From assembly GCA_009929855.1 (NCBI GenBank), contig RZZN01000006.1, positions 1 through 64,000 of the forward strand: DNA of 64,000 nt, given 5' to 3'. The position numbers and the translations under genes were made by a program. This document shows, piece after piece, positions 52,320-62,086 of this stretch (within the stretch, counting starts at the first letter, position 1; each line of letters begins with the position of its first letter). The stretch is from Gammaproteobacteria bacterium (lineage in GTDB: Bacteria > Pseudomonadota > Gammaproteobacteria > Chromatiales > Chromatiaceae). The notes beneath the pieces are model-generated. The model had not been told where the DNA came from. It saw only the letters and a program-made list of their open reading frames with translations, and did no database searches.

Positions 52320-54860
52320 ATGAGTAGCACACCGCCATCCACCAGCGCCCCAGCAGACCCCACCAGCCCGCGCGCAACGCCACAGGAGCACACCCGCACA
52401 GGGATGTCGAAGGCCGCGCTCAAGCAGGCGTGCATCGACAATCTCATCTATGTCCAGGGCCGTTTTCGCGAGGCCGCCTCGTCGCACGACCTCTACATGG
52501 CGGTCGCCTATACCATCCGCGATCGCATGCTGGCACGCTGGATCGAGTCGGCCCAGATCTATAAAAGCACCCATGCTCGCACGCTCTGCTATCTCTCGGC
52601 CGAATACCTGCCCGGGCCGCACCTGGTCAACAATCTACTCAGCCTCGGCATCGTCGAGGTCGCGCGCGAGGCGGCCGAGGAGCTCGAGCTCGACTTCATG
52701 CGCCTGATCGAGGAGGAGGAGGAGCCCGGACTCGGTAACGGCGGACTGGGCCGGCTCGCGGCCTGTTACATGGAATCGTTGGCGACGGTCCAGATCCCGG
52801 CGATCGGCTACGGGATCCGTTACGAGTTCGGCATCTTCGACCAGGTCATCGAGGATGGTTGGCAGGTCGAGCGCAGCGACAACTGGCTGCGCAACGGCAA
52901 CCCCTGGGAGATCCCACGGCCGGGCATCAGCTTCTCGGTCATGTATGGCGGTCACACCGACCACTACCGCGACCATGACGGACGGGCGCGCGTGCGCTGG
53001 ATACCGGACGCGGTGGTCAAGGGCATGGCCTATGACACCCCGATCCTGGGTTACGGGGTGGTCAACGCCAACCTCCTGCGACTCTGGAAGGCGGAGGCGA
53101 CCGAATCACTCGATCTGCAATCCTTCAATGTCGGCGACTACTATGGTGCCGTGCACGCCAAGATCGAGGCCGAAACCATCTCCAAGGTGCTCTATCCGAA
53201 CGACGAGCCGGAGGTCGGCAAGGCACTGCGACTCAAGCAGCAGTATTTCTTCGTCTCCTGCTCGATGCAGGACATGATCCGTCTCCACCTCAACACCGTC
53301 GGACCGCTCGTCAGCTTCCATGAAAAATTCGTCGTGCAGCTCAACGACACCCATCCAGCGCTGGCCGTGGTCGAGCTGATGCGTCTGCTGCTGGATGAGC
53401 ACGAGATGACCTGGGAGAGCGCCTGGACGATCACCCGCGAGACCTTTTGCTACACCAACCACACGCTCCTGCCCGAGGCCTTGGAGACTTGGCCCATCGC
53501 CTTGTTCGAGCGCCTGTTGCCGCGTCATCTCGAGATCGTCTATGCGATCAATCAAACCTTTCTCGACGAGGTTCGGATGCACTATCTGGGCGACGAGGCG
53601 CGGGTCGCCCGGCTCTCGCTGATCGAAGAGGGCAATGGGCGGCGCGTGCGCATGGCCCATCTGGCCGTGGTGGGCAGTCGCATGGTCAACGGCGTCGCCA
53701 CGTTGCACTCCGAGCTGCTCAAGACGCGGCTGTTCAAGGACTTTTACGATCTCGCGCCGGAACGGTTCCACGGCGTCACCAACGGCGTCACCCCACGCCG
53801 CTTCATCGTGGTCAGCAACCCCCGGCTCGCCCGGCTGATCACCGAGACTTGCGGGCACGATCACTGGATCCGCGACCTGGAGCGACTCCGCGATCTCGAG
53901 CCGCATGCCGATGACCCAGGACTCCTGGAGCGCTGGCGCGCGGTGAAGACCGCCGCCAAGCAAGACCTGGCGGACTGGTTGCAGCAAACCTGCGGGGTGG
54001 TCTTGAACCCAGAGGTCATGTTCGACGTCCAGGCCAAACGGCTGCACGAGTACAAGCGCCAGCACCTGAATGTGCTCCACATCATCCGGCTCTATCAGCG
54101 CATCAAGCACAACCCGAATCTCGGCATGGTCCCGCGCGCCTTCATCTTCGGTGGCAAGGCCGCACCGGGCTATGCCATGGCCAAGCTGATGATCAAGCTG
54201 ATTCACTCGGTCGCCGCGATCGTCAACGCCGACCCCCAGGTCAATGGGTTCATCCGCGTTGCCTACATGCCCGATTTCAATGTCAAGAATGGACAGCGAC
54301 TCTATCCAGCGGCCGATCTCTCGGAGCAGATCTCGCTCGCCGGCAAGGAGGCGTCTGGCACCGGCAACATGAAGTTCGCGATGAACGGCGCGCTCACCAT
54401 CGGGACGCTCGACGGGGCCAACATCGAGATCCGCGAGGCGGTTGGCGCGGAGAGCTTCTTCCTGTTCGGATTGACCGCCGATGAGGTGGCCGAGCGGCAA
54501 CGCGATGGCTATCGACCAGGCGATCTGTATCAGGCCGATCCCGAGCTGAAGGCCGACCTCGATCTGATCAACTCCGGACTCTTTTCACATGGCGACACCA
54601 GTCTGTTTCGGCCGCTGACCGACCATCTGCTCAACCAGGATCCATTCATGGTCCTCGCTGACTACCGGTCCTACATCGACTGCCAGGACCGTATCAGCGA
54701 GGTCTTCTCACGGCCCGCGCACTGGGACCGCTTATCAGTCCTGAACGTCGCGCGCATGGGATACTTCTCATCCGATCGCGCGGTGCGCGAGTATGCCGAC
54801 CGGATCTGGAAGATCAGGCCGACACCCGTCAGCGCCCCAATCGACGTGTCACCCGCTTAA
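52320..54860 (+). CDS. glgP: Glycogen phosphorylase
   Basis: An 846-residue cytosolic enzyme releasing glucose-1-phosphate from glycogen. N-terminal YLSAEYLPGPHLVNNL and NGGLGRLAACYMES are typical, and the PLP lysine is in GTGNMKFAMNGALTIGTLDGAN near residue 685. I start at ATG 52320; ATG 52404 (MSKAALKQ) is possible, since the first 28 residues are Pro/Ser/Thr-rich. In purple sulfur bacteria glycogen is broken down in the dark; two palindromes in the leader suggest regulation. Confidence 0.95.
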   Translation: MSSTPPSTSAPADPTSPRATPQEHTRTGMSKAALKQACIDNLIYVQGRFREAASSHDLYMAVAYTIRDRMLARWIESAQIYKSTHARTLCYLSAEYLPGPHLVNNLLSLGIVEVAREAAEELELDFMRLIEEEEEPGLGNGGLGRLAACYMESLATVQIPAIGYGIRYEFGIFDQVIEDGWQVERSDNWLRNGNPWEIPRPGISFSVMYGGHTDHYRDHDGRARVRWIPDAVVKGMAYDTPILGYGVVNANLLRLWKAEATESLDLQSFNVGDYYGAVHAKIEAETISKVLYPNDEPEVGKALRLKQQYFFVSCSMQDMIRLHLNTVGPLVSFHEKFVVQLNDTHPALAVVELMRLLLDEHEMTWESAWTITRETFCYTNHTLLPEALETWPIALFERLLPRHLEIVYAINQTFLDEVRMHYLGDEARVARLSLIEEGNGRRVRMAHLAVVGSRMVNGVATLHSELLKTRLFKDFYDLAPERFHGVTNGVTPRRFIVVSNPRLARLITETCGHDHWIRDLERLRDLEPHADDPGLLERWRAVKTAAKQDLADWLQQTCGVVLNPEVMFDVQAKRLHEYKRQHLNVLHIIRLYQRIKHNPNLGMVPRAFIFGGKAAPGYAMAKLMIKLIHSVAAIVNADPQVNGFIRVAYMPDFNVKNGQRLYPAADLSEQISLAGKEASGTGNMKFAMNGALTIGTLDGANIEIREAVGAESFFLFGLTADEVAERQRDGYRPGDLYQADPELKADLDLINSGLFSHGDTSLFRPLTDHLLNQDPFMVLADYRSYIDCQDRISEVFSRPAHWDRLSVLNVARMGYFSSDRAVREYADRIWKIRPTPVSAPIDVSPA

Positions 54861-55154
54861 CGTGACCCAAGAAAACCGAAGAATCTTCTGATTTTTCGCC
54901 TTGCGCTCAAGACGCATCACGTGCATGCTGCGAGTCGACTTGGGCATTCGCGATGACGCACTGACGCGCATCAGGACTCGAGTCGGCTGACCGCTGGACA
55001 ACCGAAGGATTCGGCCAACGGAAGGCCCTTGACACCGCCGCCCTCACGCACATCGGCACATCACCTGAAGTGTCCGCGGCTGAGACGGCTGGATGGCATC
55101 GGGTCGATCGCGACCCGCAAACACTCTGGAACAATGGAACCAAGGATGAAGACG
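54861..55154. other. Intergenic region between glgP and the PIN gene
   Basis: A weak hairpin (gaag/cttc near 54878-54889) followed by ATTTTT may end glgP. I found no open frame resembling a VapB-type antitoxin ahead of the PIN gene on either strand. Confidence 0.5.
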
Positions 55155-55583
55155 ATGACAACAAGCCCCCGTGCACTCTTCGATATCACCGTCCTGATGG
55201 ATGCGCTCGTCCAGGAACAGGATCCAGGTCACCCCTCTGCCACCCTGCTCACGCTCGCCACCACCGGTCAGGTGCAAGGTTTCATCTGTGCCGCGGCCAT
55301 CGAGCCGATCCACAACGAGCTCGCACGCAGTCTCGGCACGAGCGGCGCGCGCGCTGCGATGCAGCGCATCCGCTCCGCGCTGGCGGTCGCCCCGGTCGAC
55401 TCCAACGTCATCGACGCGGCCTTGGCGCTGGGCTGGACAGCGCTCGATGACGCCATCACGGTCGCCAGCACGCACGGCCTCGGGATCGACCGACTCGTCA
55501 CGCTCAACGGCGGCGATTTCTCCACGACCACGCTGAGTATCGAGGCGCCCGAGCAGTTCCTGAGCAGCATGCGGACTGGCTGA
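55155..55583 (+). CDS. Solitary PIN-domain protein
   Basis: A 142-residue protein of the PIN nuclease fold. The first acidic residue is in LFDITVLMDAL, a variant of the usual DTNVLLD; Glu in AAIEPIHNELAR, Asp in TALDDAIT and Asp in TLNGGDFS complete the site. It is therefore probably an active RNase. I use ATG 55155, with AAGGA eight bases upstream; ATG 55146 and 55134 are in frame. No antitoxin gene is next to it. Confidence 0.75.
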   Translation: MTTSPRALFDITVLMDALVQEQDPGHPSATLLTLATTGQVQGFICAAAIEPIHNELARSLGTSGARAAMQRIRSALAVAPVDSNVIDAALALGWTALDDAITVASTHGLGIDRLVTLNGGDFSTTTLSIEAPEQFLSSMRTG

Positions 55584-55933
55584 GCGAGCCCATCGCGCCG
55601 ATCCCGGCAAGATGCCGGGGCCGGCCACGATCTGAAGCATGCCCCCATCCACGCGAGCCGACGATCGATCGGCGGCGCGCGCCGCACCCGGTGCCACCCC
55701 CGTTGCTTGAACGACGTCTTTGGGCGAGACTGATCCGAATGGCGCACCGGATCGCGCGATTCATCCACGCGATCGCGAACGAGCGGTCGCTGCAATGACT
55801 CGCGCCGACCCGGGATCTCGCCGGTCGATGGCATGCGCGGCGCGAGTCCGACCGCTGACCGACGAGCGATGCACGACACGAGACCAGCGTCCTGGACCAG
55901 ACCCAGCTTACGGCAAGGCTGTCGGTGATCACC
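55584..55933. other. Intergenic region after the PIN gene
   Basis: A perfect 7-bp hairpin (55603-55609 with 55613-55619) lies 20 bp after the PIN stop and may end its transcript. The rest shows no supported gene; it should contain the promoter of the kinase module. Confidence 0.55.
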
Positions 55934-56134
55934 ATGGCACATGCGCGACTCCTTCGACAACGACTGCTCCTGCTCTTTCTGCTCGGGCTCTTGCTGCTGT
56001 TCTCCCCGCTGGTGCTCCAGGTCGAGCATCTCGCACCCTGGCAGGCCATCCCGGCACTCTATCTGTATCTTTTTCTCGTTTGGGCGGGCCTGATCAGCGT
56101 GGCGGCCTGGATCGTCGCGCGGGCGCGCACCTGA
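55934..56134 (+). CDS. Small inner-membrane protein preceding the transporter-kinase
   Basis: A 66-residue protein, almost all hydrophobic, with two predicted membrane helices (LLLLFLLGLLLLFSPLVLQV and LYLYLFLVWAGLISVAAWIV) separated by EHLAPWQAIPA. GGTGA lies five bases before ATG 55934; a GTG at 55925 is in frame. Position and size resemble CbrX, the small protein encoded before cbrA in Pseudomonas. It may be a subunit of the transporter-like part of the kinase. Confidence 0.72.
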   Translation: MAHARLLRQRLLLLFLLGLLLLFSPLVLQVEHLAPWQAIPALYLYLFLVWAGLISVAAWIVARART

Positions 56135-56180
56135 TGCTGGCACGCCAGACCCTGCCCTGCCTGACGGCCATCCATACGCA

Positions 56181-58940
56181 ATGACCCTGCTGATGATCAA
56201 CGGGCCACTCATCATCGGCATCTCATTCGCCTACCTGGGGCTGCTCTTCGCGGTCGCCTATTGGGCCGACCGACGCGCCGAACAGGGCCGCTCGGTGATC
56301 GCGCATCCATCGGTCTACGCGCTCTCACTCGCCGTCTACTGCACCGCCTGGACCTTCTACGGGAGCGTCGGACGCGCCGCTGAGAGCACGGTGGGCTTTC
56401 TCCCCATCTATCTGGGTCCCACCCTGATGGCCCTGCTCTGGGGCGCCTTCTTGGTCAAGCTGGTGCGGGTCTGCAAGACCGAGCGCATCACCTCGATCGC
56501 CGACTTCATCGCCTCGCGCTATGGCAAGAGTCAGCTCCTGGGCGGTCTGGTCACGATCATCGCGGTGGTCGGCGTGGTGCCCTATATCGCCCTGCAGCTC
56601 AAGGCGATCGCCTGGAGCTTCAACATCCTGCTGCACTACCCAGAGGTGCGCATGCCGGTGCCTGGTGATCTGCCACTCTGGGCCGACACTGCCTTCATCA
56701 TCGCCCTGTTGCTGGCGGCCTTCACCATCCTATTCGGCACCCGCCATCTGGACGCGAGCGAGCGTCATGAAGGTCTGGTGGCGGCGGTCGCCTTCGAATC
56801 GATCGTCAAGCTGGTGGCCTTCCTGGCGATCGGTCTGTTCATCACGCTGGGTCTATTGGGCTGGGGTGGACCAACCCTGCCACCGCTCACCGACAGCCCG
56901 CGGGTCCAGGCGCTATTGGAGCCCAGTGTCGAGCCATTCGCCGACTGGTTCGCGATCTCGCTGCTCGCCGCCCTGGCGATCATTCTCCTGCCGCGCCAGT
57001 TTCAGGTGACCGTCGTGGAGAACAGCGACGAGCGTCATTTGCTCCGCGCGCTCTGGCTGTTCCCGCTCTATCTGCTGCTGATGAATCTGTTCGTGGTGCC
57101 GATCGCGATCGCTGGGCTCCTCGCCTTTCCGGACGGCACCGTCAACGCCGATACCTTCATCCTGACCCTTCCGATCCTGTTCGAGCACCCATGGCTGGCC
57201 CTGCTGGTCTACATCGGCGGGCTCTCGGCGGCCACCGGCATGGTCATCGTCGAGACCATCGCCCTCTCGACCATGGTCAGCAACGATCTGGTGCTGCCGC
57301 TCTTGCTCAAACGCTGGCAACGCCGCCAGCACGCCCTGGACCCGGGTCGACTGCTGCTGATGATCCGGCGTGGCGCGATCCTGGGGATCCTGATCCTCGG
57401 CTATCTCTACTACCGATTCGCCGGCGAGGCCTACGCGCTGGTCAGCATCGGGCTCATCAGCTTCGTGGCCGTCGCCCAGTTCGCGCCGGCGGTCATCGGC
57501 GGACTCTATTGGCGGGGCGGCACCCGCGAGGGCGCGCTCGCCGGATTGATCGTCGGCTTCATGATGTGGGTCTATACACTCCTGCTCCCCTCCTTCGCCA
57601 AGTCAGGCTGGCTGCCTAGCGTCTTCATCGACTCGGGCATCGCTGGACTGGACATCTTGGCGCCGACGGCATTGTTCGGGATCAGCGGCATGAGCGAGAT
57701 CACCCATGGTTTGTTCTGGAGTCTGACCGCCAACATCTTGTTCTTCTTGCTCGTGTCCTCATTGCGCGAGCCCAATGTGGCCGAGATCTCGCAGGCCGGC
57801 ATCTTCGTCGACGAATCGCGCCGCATCGCCATCGGCAGCGCGCCCCTGTGGCGCGGCAGCGCCGAGATCGCCGAGCTGATGCGTCTGGCCGAGCGGTTCC
57901 TCGGCGCCACCCGCACCCGCAATGCCTTCACCGATCTGGCGCGCTCGCGTGGACTTGACTCGCCCGAGCAGCTCCCGGCCGATGGCGCCACCGTCTATTT
58001 CGCCGAGACACTCCTCTCGGGGGCGATCGGTGGCGCCTCGGCACGCGTCATGGTCGCGTCGGTCACGCAAGAGGAGACGCTCGGGATCGAGGAGGTCCTC
58101 GACATCCTCGACGAGGCCTCCCAGATCCGCGCCTACAGCCATCAGCTGGAGCAGAAATCGCGCGATCTGGAGGCGGCGACCGCCGAGCTGCGCGCCGCCA
58201 ATCTGCGTCTGCAAGAGCTTGATCGACTGAAGGACGACTTCATGTCATCAGTCACCCATGAGCTGCGCACCCCACTGGCCTCCATCCGTGCCTTCTCCGA
58301 GATCCTTCACGACGACCCCGAGATCGATCTCGAGCAACGACGGCGCTTTCTCGGGATCCTGGTCAGCGAGACCGAGCGACTCTCGCGTCTGGTCAATCAG
58401 GTGCTCGATCTGGCCAAGATCGAATCCGGTCATGCCCACTGGCGCACCGAGGTGGTGGAGCTCCAGGCACTCATCGAGCAGGCGGTGCAGGCCACCGAGC
58501 AGTACGTGCATGAGCGCGGCGGCCGGGTCACCTTGGAGCTGCACCCGACGACCGCGCGGGTCTGGGGCGACCGCGACCGCATCATCCAGGTCCTGGTCAA
58601 TCTGATCGCCAACGCGGCCAAGTTCGCCCCGCAAGGCGCCGCCGAGCTGCGCATCAGGCTGACGGACGTCGCCGACCAGTGGCGGGTCTGTGTCACCGAC
58701 AATGGACCCGGGATCCCGCAGCAGGAGCTGGAGCGGATCTTCGAGAAGTTCCACCAGACCGCCACCGGCGGCGCCAAGCCTGGCGGAACCGGGCTGGGTT
58801 TGCCGATCAGCCGTCAAATCATCGACAATCTGGGCGGACGCATTTGGGCCGAAAGCCCACCGGGCAAAGGTGCTACCCTCTGTTTCGAGCTTCCAGCCCA
58901 CGCCGCCAACCCATCGGATCCAAGGCCTGAACATGACTAA
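56181..58940 (+). CDS. SLC5-transporter-domain sensor histidine kinase (CbrA/CrbS-like)
   Basis: A 919-residue protein. Residues 1 to about 520 form a sodium:solute-symporter domain with about 13 helices. A helical linker follows, probably the STAC domain (about 550-610), then a coiled coil (LEQKSRDLEAATAELRAAN). The kinase core has H-box SSVTHELRTPLASIRAFSEIL near 690, then N-, G1 and G2 boxes (DNGPGIPQQELERIFEKFHQ, GTGLGLPISRQIID). No receiver is attached. It should sense a nutrient through the transporter part; the ligand (histidine in CbrA, acetate-linked in CrbS) is unknown. It overlaps the next gene. Confidence 0.92.
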   Translation: MTLLMINGPLIIGISFAYLGLLFAVAYWADRRAEQGRSVIAHPSVYALSLAVYCTAWTFYGSVGRAAESTVGFLPIYLGPTLMALLWGAFLVKLVRVCKTERITSIADFIASRYGKSQLLGGLVTIIAVVGVVPYIALQLKAIAWSFNILLHYPEVRMPVPGDLPLWADTAFIIALLLAAFTILFGTRHLDASERHEGLVAAVAFESIVKLVAFLAIGLFITLGLLGWGGPTLPPLTDSPRVQALLEPSVEPFADWFAISLLAALAIILLPRQFQVTVVENSDERHLLRALWLFPLYLLLMNLFVVPIAIAGLLAFPDGTVNADTFILTLPILFEHPWLALLVYIGGLSAATGMVIVETIALSTMVSNDLVLPLLLKRWQRRQHALDPGRLLLMIRRGAILGILILGYLYYRFAGEAYALVSIGLISFVAVAQFAPAVIGGLYWRGGTREGALAGLIVGFMMWVYTLLLPSFAKSGWLPSVFIDSGIAGLDILAPTALFGISGMSEITHGLFWSLTANILFFLLVSSLREPNVAEISQAGIFVDESRRIAIGSAPLWRGSAEIAELMRLAERFLGATRTRNAFTDLARSRGLDSPEQLPADGATVYFAETLLSGAIGGASARVMVASVTQEETLGIEEVLDILDEASQIRAYSHQLEQKSRDLEAATAELRAANLRLQELDRLKDDFMSSVTHELRTPLASIRAFSEILHDDPEIDLEQRRRFLGILVSETERLSRLVNQVLDLAKIESGHAHWRTEVVELQALIEQAVQATEQYVHERGGRVTLELHPTTARVWGDRDRIIQVLVNLIANAAKFAPQGAAELRIRLTDVADQWRVCVTDNGPGIPQQELERIFEKFHQTATGGAKPGGTGLGLPISRQIIDNLGGRIWAESPPGKGATLCFELPAHAANPSDPRPEHD

Positions 58941-59313
58941 GCGCATCCTCATCATCGACGACGAGCCCAACATCGTCATCTCACTGGAATTCCTGATGAT
59001 GCGCGAGGGCCATGAGGTCCATGTGGCGCGCGATGGCGAGGCCGGCCTGGTCGCCGTGCGCGCCCATCGGCCAGACCTGGTGGTGTTGGATGTCATGATG
59101 CCGAAGCTCGACGGCTTCGGCGTGTTGGAAGCCATCCGCGCCGACCCTCAGGTCGCCGCCACCCGCATCCTCATGCTGACCGCCAAGGGGCGCGAGGCAG
59201 AGTTCAAGAAAGGGCTCGCGCTCGGCGCCGATGCCTATATGTCCAAGCCCTTCTCGACCCGCGAGCTGGTCGACAAGGTCAAGGAGCTCCTCGACAGCCA
59301 GCGAGAATCCTAG
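58933..59313 (+). CDS. CheY-like single-domain response regulator
   Basis: A 126-residue receiver domain: IIDDEPN acidic pair, phospho-acceptor in VVLDVMMPKLDGF, Thr in MLTAKG and Lys in YMSKPFS. There is no output domain. Its ATG lies eight bases inside the kinase gene, so the pair is translationally coupled and presumably cognate. Without a DNA-binding part it must act by protein contact, possibly on the DUF294 protein encoded four bases downstream. Confidence 0.92.
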   Translation: MTKRILIIDDEPNIVISLEFLMMREGHEVHVARDGEAGLVAVRAHRPDLVVLDVMMPKLDGFGVLEAIRADPQVAATRILMLTAKGREAEFKKGLALGADAYMSKPFSTRELVDKVKELLDSQRES

Positions 59314-59317
59314 CGCC

Positions 59318-60790
59318 ATGCACGAGACCGCGTCGCCGATCCAGGACAACCCCAGTCTCTTCGCCGCTGGCGGTACCGACCAGGCCATCCTGCGCGGCCT
59401 TGCCCGCCGCGAGCCGCTGGTCGTGGCACCGGCCAGCAGTCTGCGTGAGACGCTCTATCAGCTCAGCCAACGCAATCTGGATGCAGCGATCGTCTGCGAC
59501 TCGGCCAGCGGATTACCGCTCGGTCTGATTCGTCTGCGCGACATGCTGCACGTGATCAGCTTCGAGGGCGGCGGTCTCGACGACCCGGTCGCGATCCACA
59601 TGGTCGGCGCCCCCTTGACACTGAGCGCGGATGCGTCAGTGCACCGCGCGCGAGTCATGATGGCCCGTCGTGGGGCCGAGCACCTGGTCCTGACCGAGCC
59701 GGATGGACGACTCCATGGTCTGGTCGCTCAGGCCGATCTCCTTGGACTGCGCGCCGGCGGCACCGAGGAATTGATCGCGACCATCAAGTCCGCGCGCGAT
59801 GTCGCGGCCATGGCCCTGGCCACTGATCGGGTGCGCCGCCGGGGCGCCGAGCTGTTTCGCGCCGGCATGGGCGTGGCGGCGATCTGCGAATGGATGTCTG
59901 GTCTCAATGACCTCATCACCATGCGCATCATCGAGCTGATCGAGGATGAGCACGATCTGCCCGCGGTCCCCTGGTGCTGGCTCGCCTTCGGCTCCGAGGG
60001 TCGACTGGAGCAGACCTTCGCCACCGACCAGGACAATGGCCTGCTGTTCGTCCCGCCCGACGCGGCGATGACCGAGGCGGTGCGCGCGGCCTTCCTCCCC
60101 TTTGCCGAGGCGGTCAATCGGGCGCTGCACCACTGCGGCTTCGAGCGCTGTCGCGGCAACATCATGGCGGGCAATCCAGACTGTTGCCTGAGCGCTGACG
60201 AATGGCAACGGGCCTTCACCAACTGGATGTACGAGGCGGATCCCGAGGCCGTGCTCAAGTCCACCATCTTCTTCGACTTTCGCCCGCTCTATGGCAGCGA
60301 CGAGCCAGTGGATCGCTTGCGCGATTGGTTGAGCCACGCCGCCCCCGAGCAGACCCGCTTCCTCCATTGTCTGGCCGCGCAGGCGCTCGAAGTCAGCCCG
60401 CCGCTGGGCTGGGCCGGCCAGTTCACCTTCGATCGCAACCGTGACTTTCCACACACCATCGACCTCAAGCTCCAGGGCGCGCGCTTCTTCATGGACGCTG
60501 GACGACTCTGGTCGCTCAAGCACGGCATCAGCGCCACCGCAACCGCCGAGCGGCTGCGCCTCGCCGGTGCCGCGCAACGACGCGACCCGGCCGATGTCGC
60601 CGCCGAGATCGAGGGCTTCGAACTGATCCAGCGCTTCCGCATCCATCAGCAGATCCAGACCAAGGATCAGGACGCCATCAACCGTGTCGATCCCGACGAC
60701 CTCAACGAGTTGCACCGGCTGATGCTCAAGGAATCATTCAGACAGGCGAAAAGGCTTCAGAGCCGGCTACGCCAGGAATTCGGGCTCTGA
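59318..60790 (+). CDS. CBS-domain / DUF294 putative nucleotidyltransferase
   Basis: A 490-residue cytosolic protein. Two CBS domains (about 20-150) should bind an adenosyl nucleotide. A helical linker leads to a DUF294 nucleotidyltransferase domain with FGSEGRLEQTFATDQDNGLLF near 226-246, the GS-x-DxD pattern of GlnD/Pol-beta enzymes, then DUF294_C (about 350-490). The start at 59318 is four bases after the response regulator stop. Such genes are often linked to ActP or SLC5 kinases. Substrate unknown. Confidence 0.88.
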   Translation: MHETASPIQDNPSLFAAGGTDQAILRGLARREPLVVAPASSLRETLYQLSQRNLDAAIVCDSASGLPLGLIRLRDMLHVISFEGGGLDDPVAIHMVGAPLTLSADASVHRARVMMARRGAEHLVLTEPDGRLHGLVAQADLLGLRAGGTEELIATIKSARDVAAMALATDRVRRRGAELFRAGMGVAAICEWMSGLNDLITMRIIELIEDEHDLPAVPWCWLAFGSEGRLEQTFATDQDNGLLFVPPDAAMTEAVRAAFLPFAEAVNRALHHCGFERCRGNIMAGNPDCCLSADEWQRAFTNWMYEADPEAVLKSTIFFDFRPLYGSDEPVDRLRDWLSHAAPEQTRFLHCLAAQALEVSPPLGWAGQFTFDRNRDFPHTIDLKLQGARFFMDAGRLWSLKHGISATATAERLRLAGAAQRRDPADVAAEIEGFELIQRFRIHQQIQTKDQDAINRVDPDDLNELHRLMLKESFRQAKRLQSRLRQEFGL

Positions 60791-60920
60791 ACGATGGCGC
60801 CGCGGCCGACAGGCAACCCGCACCGAGCCGCCGCCAGATCACCCTAGTCGCGCCCCCCAGCCCGAGGATGGCGCGGTGCCCGCTCCAGCGCACCAGCCCC
60901 ATTGATAGGATCGATTCGCA

Positions 60921-61964
60921 TTGACCACCACCGCCACGGCCACACCAGAGACTACCGCGACGCCAATACCGAGCGTGGGCACGCCGCTCGATCGTCGGCT
61001 CTGCGTTGCCCCGATGTTGGACTGGACCGATCGTCACTGTCGCTATTTTCTGCGCCTGATCAGCCGCCACACGCTGCTCTACACCGAGATGGTGACCACT
61101 GGCGCGCTCCTGCATGGCGAGACCGAGCGCTTTCTGCGCTTCGACCCCTTCGAGCATCCGCTCGCGCTCCAGCTCGGCGGCTCGCACCCACTGGAGCTCG
61201 CGACCTGTGCCCGGCTGGGCGCGCGGCGTGGCTACGACGAGATCAACATGAACGTCGGTTGTCCATCCGATCGGGTCCAAACCGGCCGCTTCGGTGCCTG
61301 TCTCATGGCCGAGCCAGGACTCGTCGCGAGCTGCGTCGCCGCGATGAAGGACGCCGTGAGCGTGCCGGTGACGGTCAAGACCCGCATTGGCATCGACGAG
61401 CGCGACAGCTATGCGGAGCTGTTGGACTTCGCCGGACAGGTCACCGAGGCCGGTTGTGACGCACTCATCATCCATGCCCGCAAGGCGTGGCTGAAGGGGC
61501 TGAGCCCCAAGGAGAATCGCGATGTGCCACCGCTGCGCTACGATCTCGTCGAGCGTCTCAAGCAGGATCTGCCAGGGCAGCGGATCCTGATCAACGGCGG
61601 CATCAAGAGTATCGCGCACGCCGCGAGCTTCTTGACCCGCCTCGACGGGGTGATGATCGGCCGCGAGGCCTATCACAACCCCTGGATCCTGGCCACCGCC
61701 GACCAGGTGATCTTCGGCGATCCGCGACCGATACCCAGCCGTCACCAGGTCCTCGCGGCCTTCCTGCCCCATGTCGAGCGCGAGCTGGCCGCGGGGCTCC
61801 AACTGACCGCGCTGAGCCGACACCTGCTGGGTCTGTTCCATGGTCAGCCGGGCGCGCGCCGCTGGCGTCGCCACCTGAGCGAGCACGCCCACCGCGCGGG
61901 TGCAGCGGCGACGGTCCTGACCGCGGCCTTGCCGGTCGCCCGCGACCACGCGGCGAGCGCCTGA
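60921..61964 (+). CDS. dusA: tRNA-dihydrouridine(20/20a) synthase DusA
   Basis: A 347-residue FMN enzyme reducing U20/U20a of tRNA. CVAPMLDWTDRHCRYFLRLIS is the DusA opening, the catalytic Cys is in NMNVGCPSDRVQTGRFGACLM, and HARKAWLKGLSPKENRDVPP is DusA-specific. The start appears to be TTG 60921, with AGGA ten bases upstream; the next Met is too late. The first 25 residues are Thr/Pro-rich and not conserved. Confidence 0.95.
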   Translation: MTTTATATPETTATPIPSVGTPLDRRLCVAPMLDWTDRHCRYFLRLISRHTLLYTEMVTTGALLHGETERFLRFDPFEHPLALQLGGSHPLELATCARLGARRGYDEINMNVGCPSDRVQTGRFGACLMAEPGLVASCVAAMKDAVSVPVTVKTRIGIDERDSYAELLDFAGQVTEAGCDALIIHARKAWLKGLSPKENRDVPPLRYDLVERLKQDLPGQRILINGGIKSIAHAASFLTRLDGVMIGREAYHNPWILATADQVIFGDPRPIPSRHQVLAAFLPHVERELAAGLQLTALSRHLLGLFHGQPGARRWRRHLSEHAHRAGAAATVLTAALPVARDHAASA

Positions 61965-62086
61965 GCCGATGAGCAGGCCGACGCGGTGATGGCCAACCCG
62001 CGCGTGGCGAGACGGCGGCACGCGCGCGAGGCATCGACGGCTCGGCGCCATCGACCGGATCGACCCCTGCACTGCCGAGCGGCGGC

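Noticed and set aside
55155..55583. A classical VapBC toxin-antitoxin locus
   Set aside because: No antitoxin-like frame is adjacent on either side, so only the PIN protein is supported.
55268..56221. A 317-codon minus-strand open frame
   Set aside because: It is antisense to the PIN gene and to the small membrane protein gene, both of which have better starts and family features.
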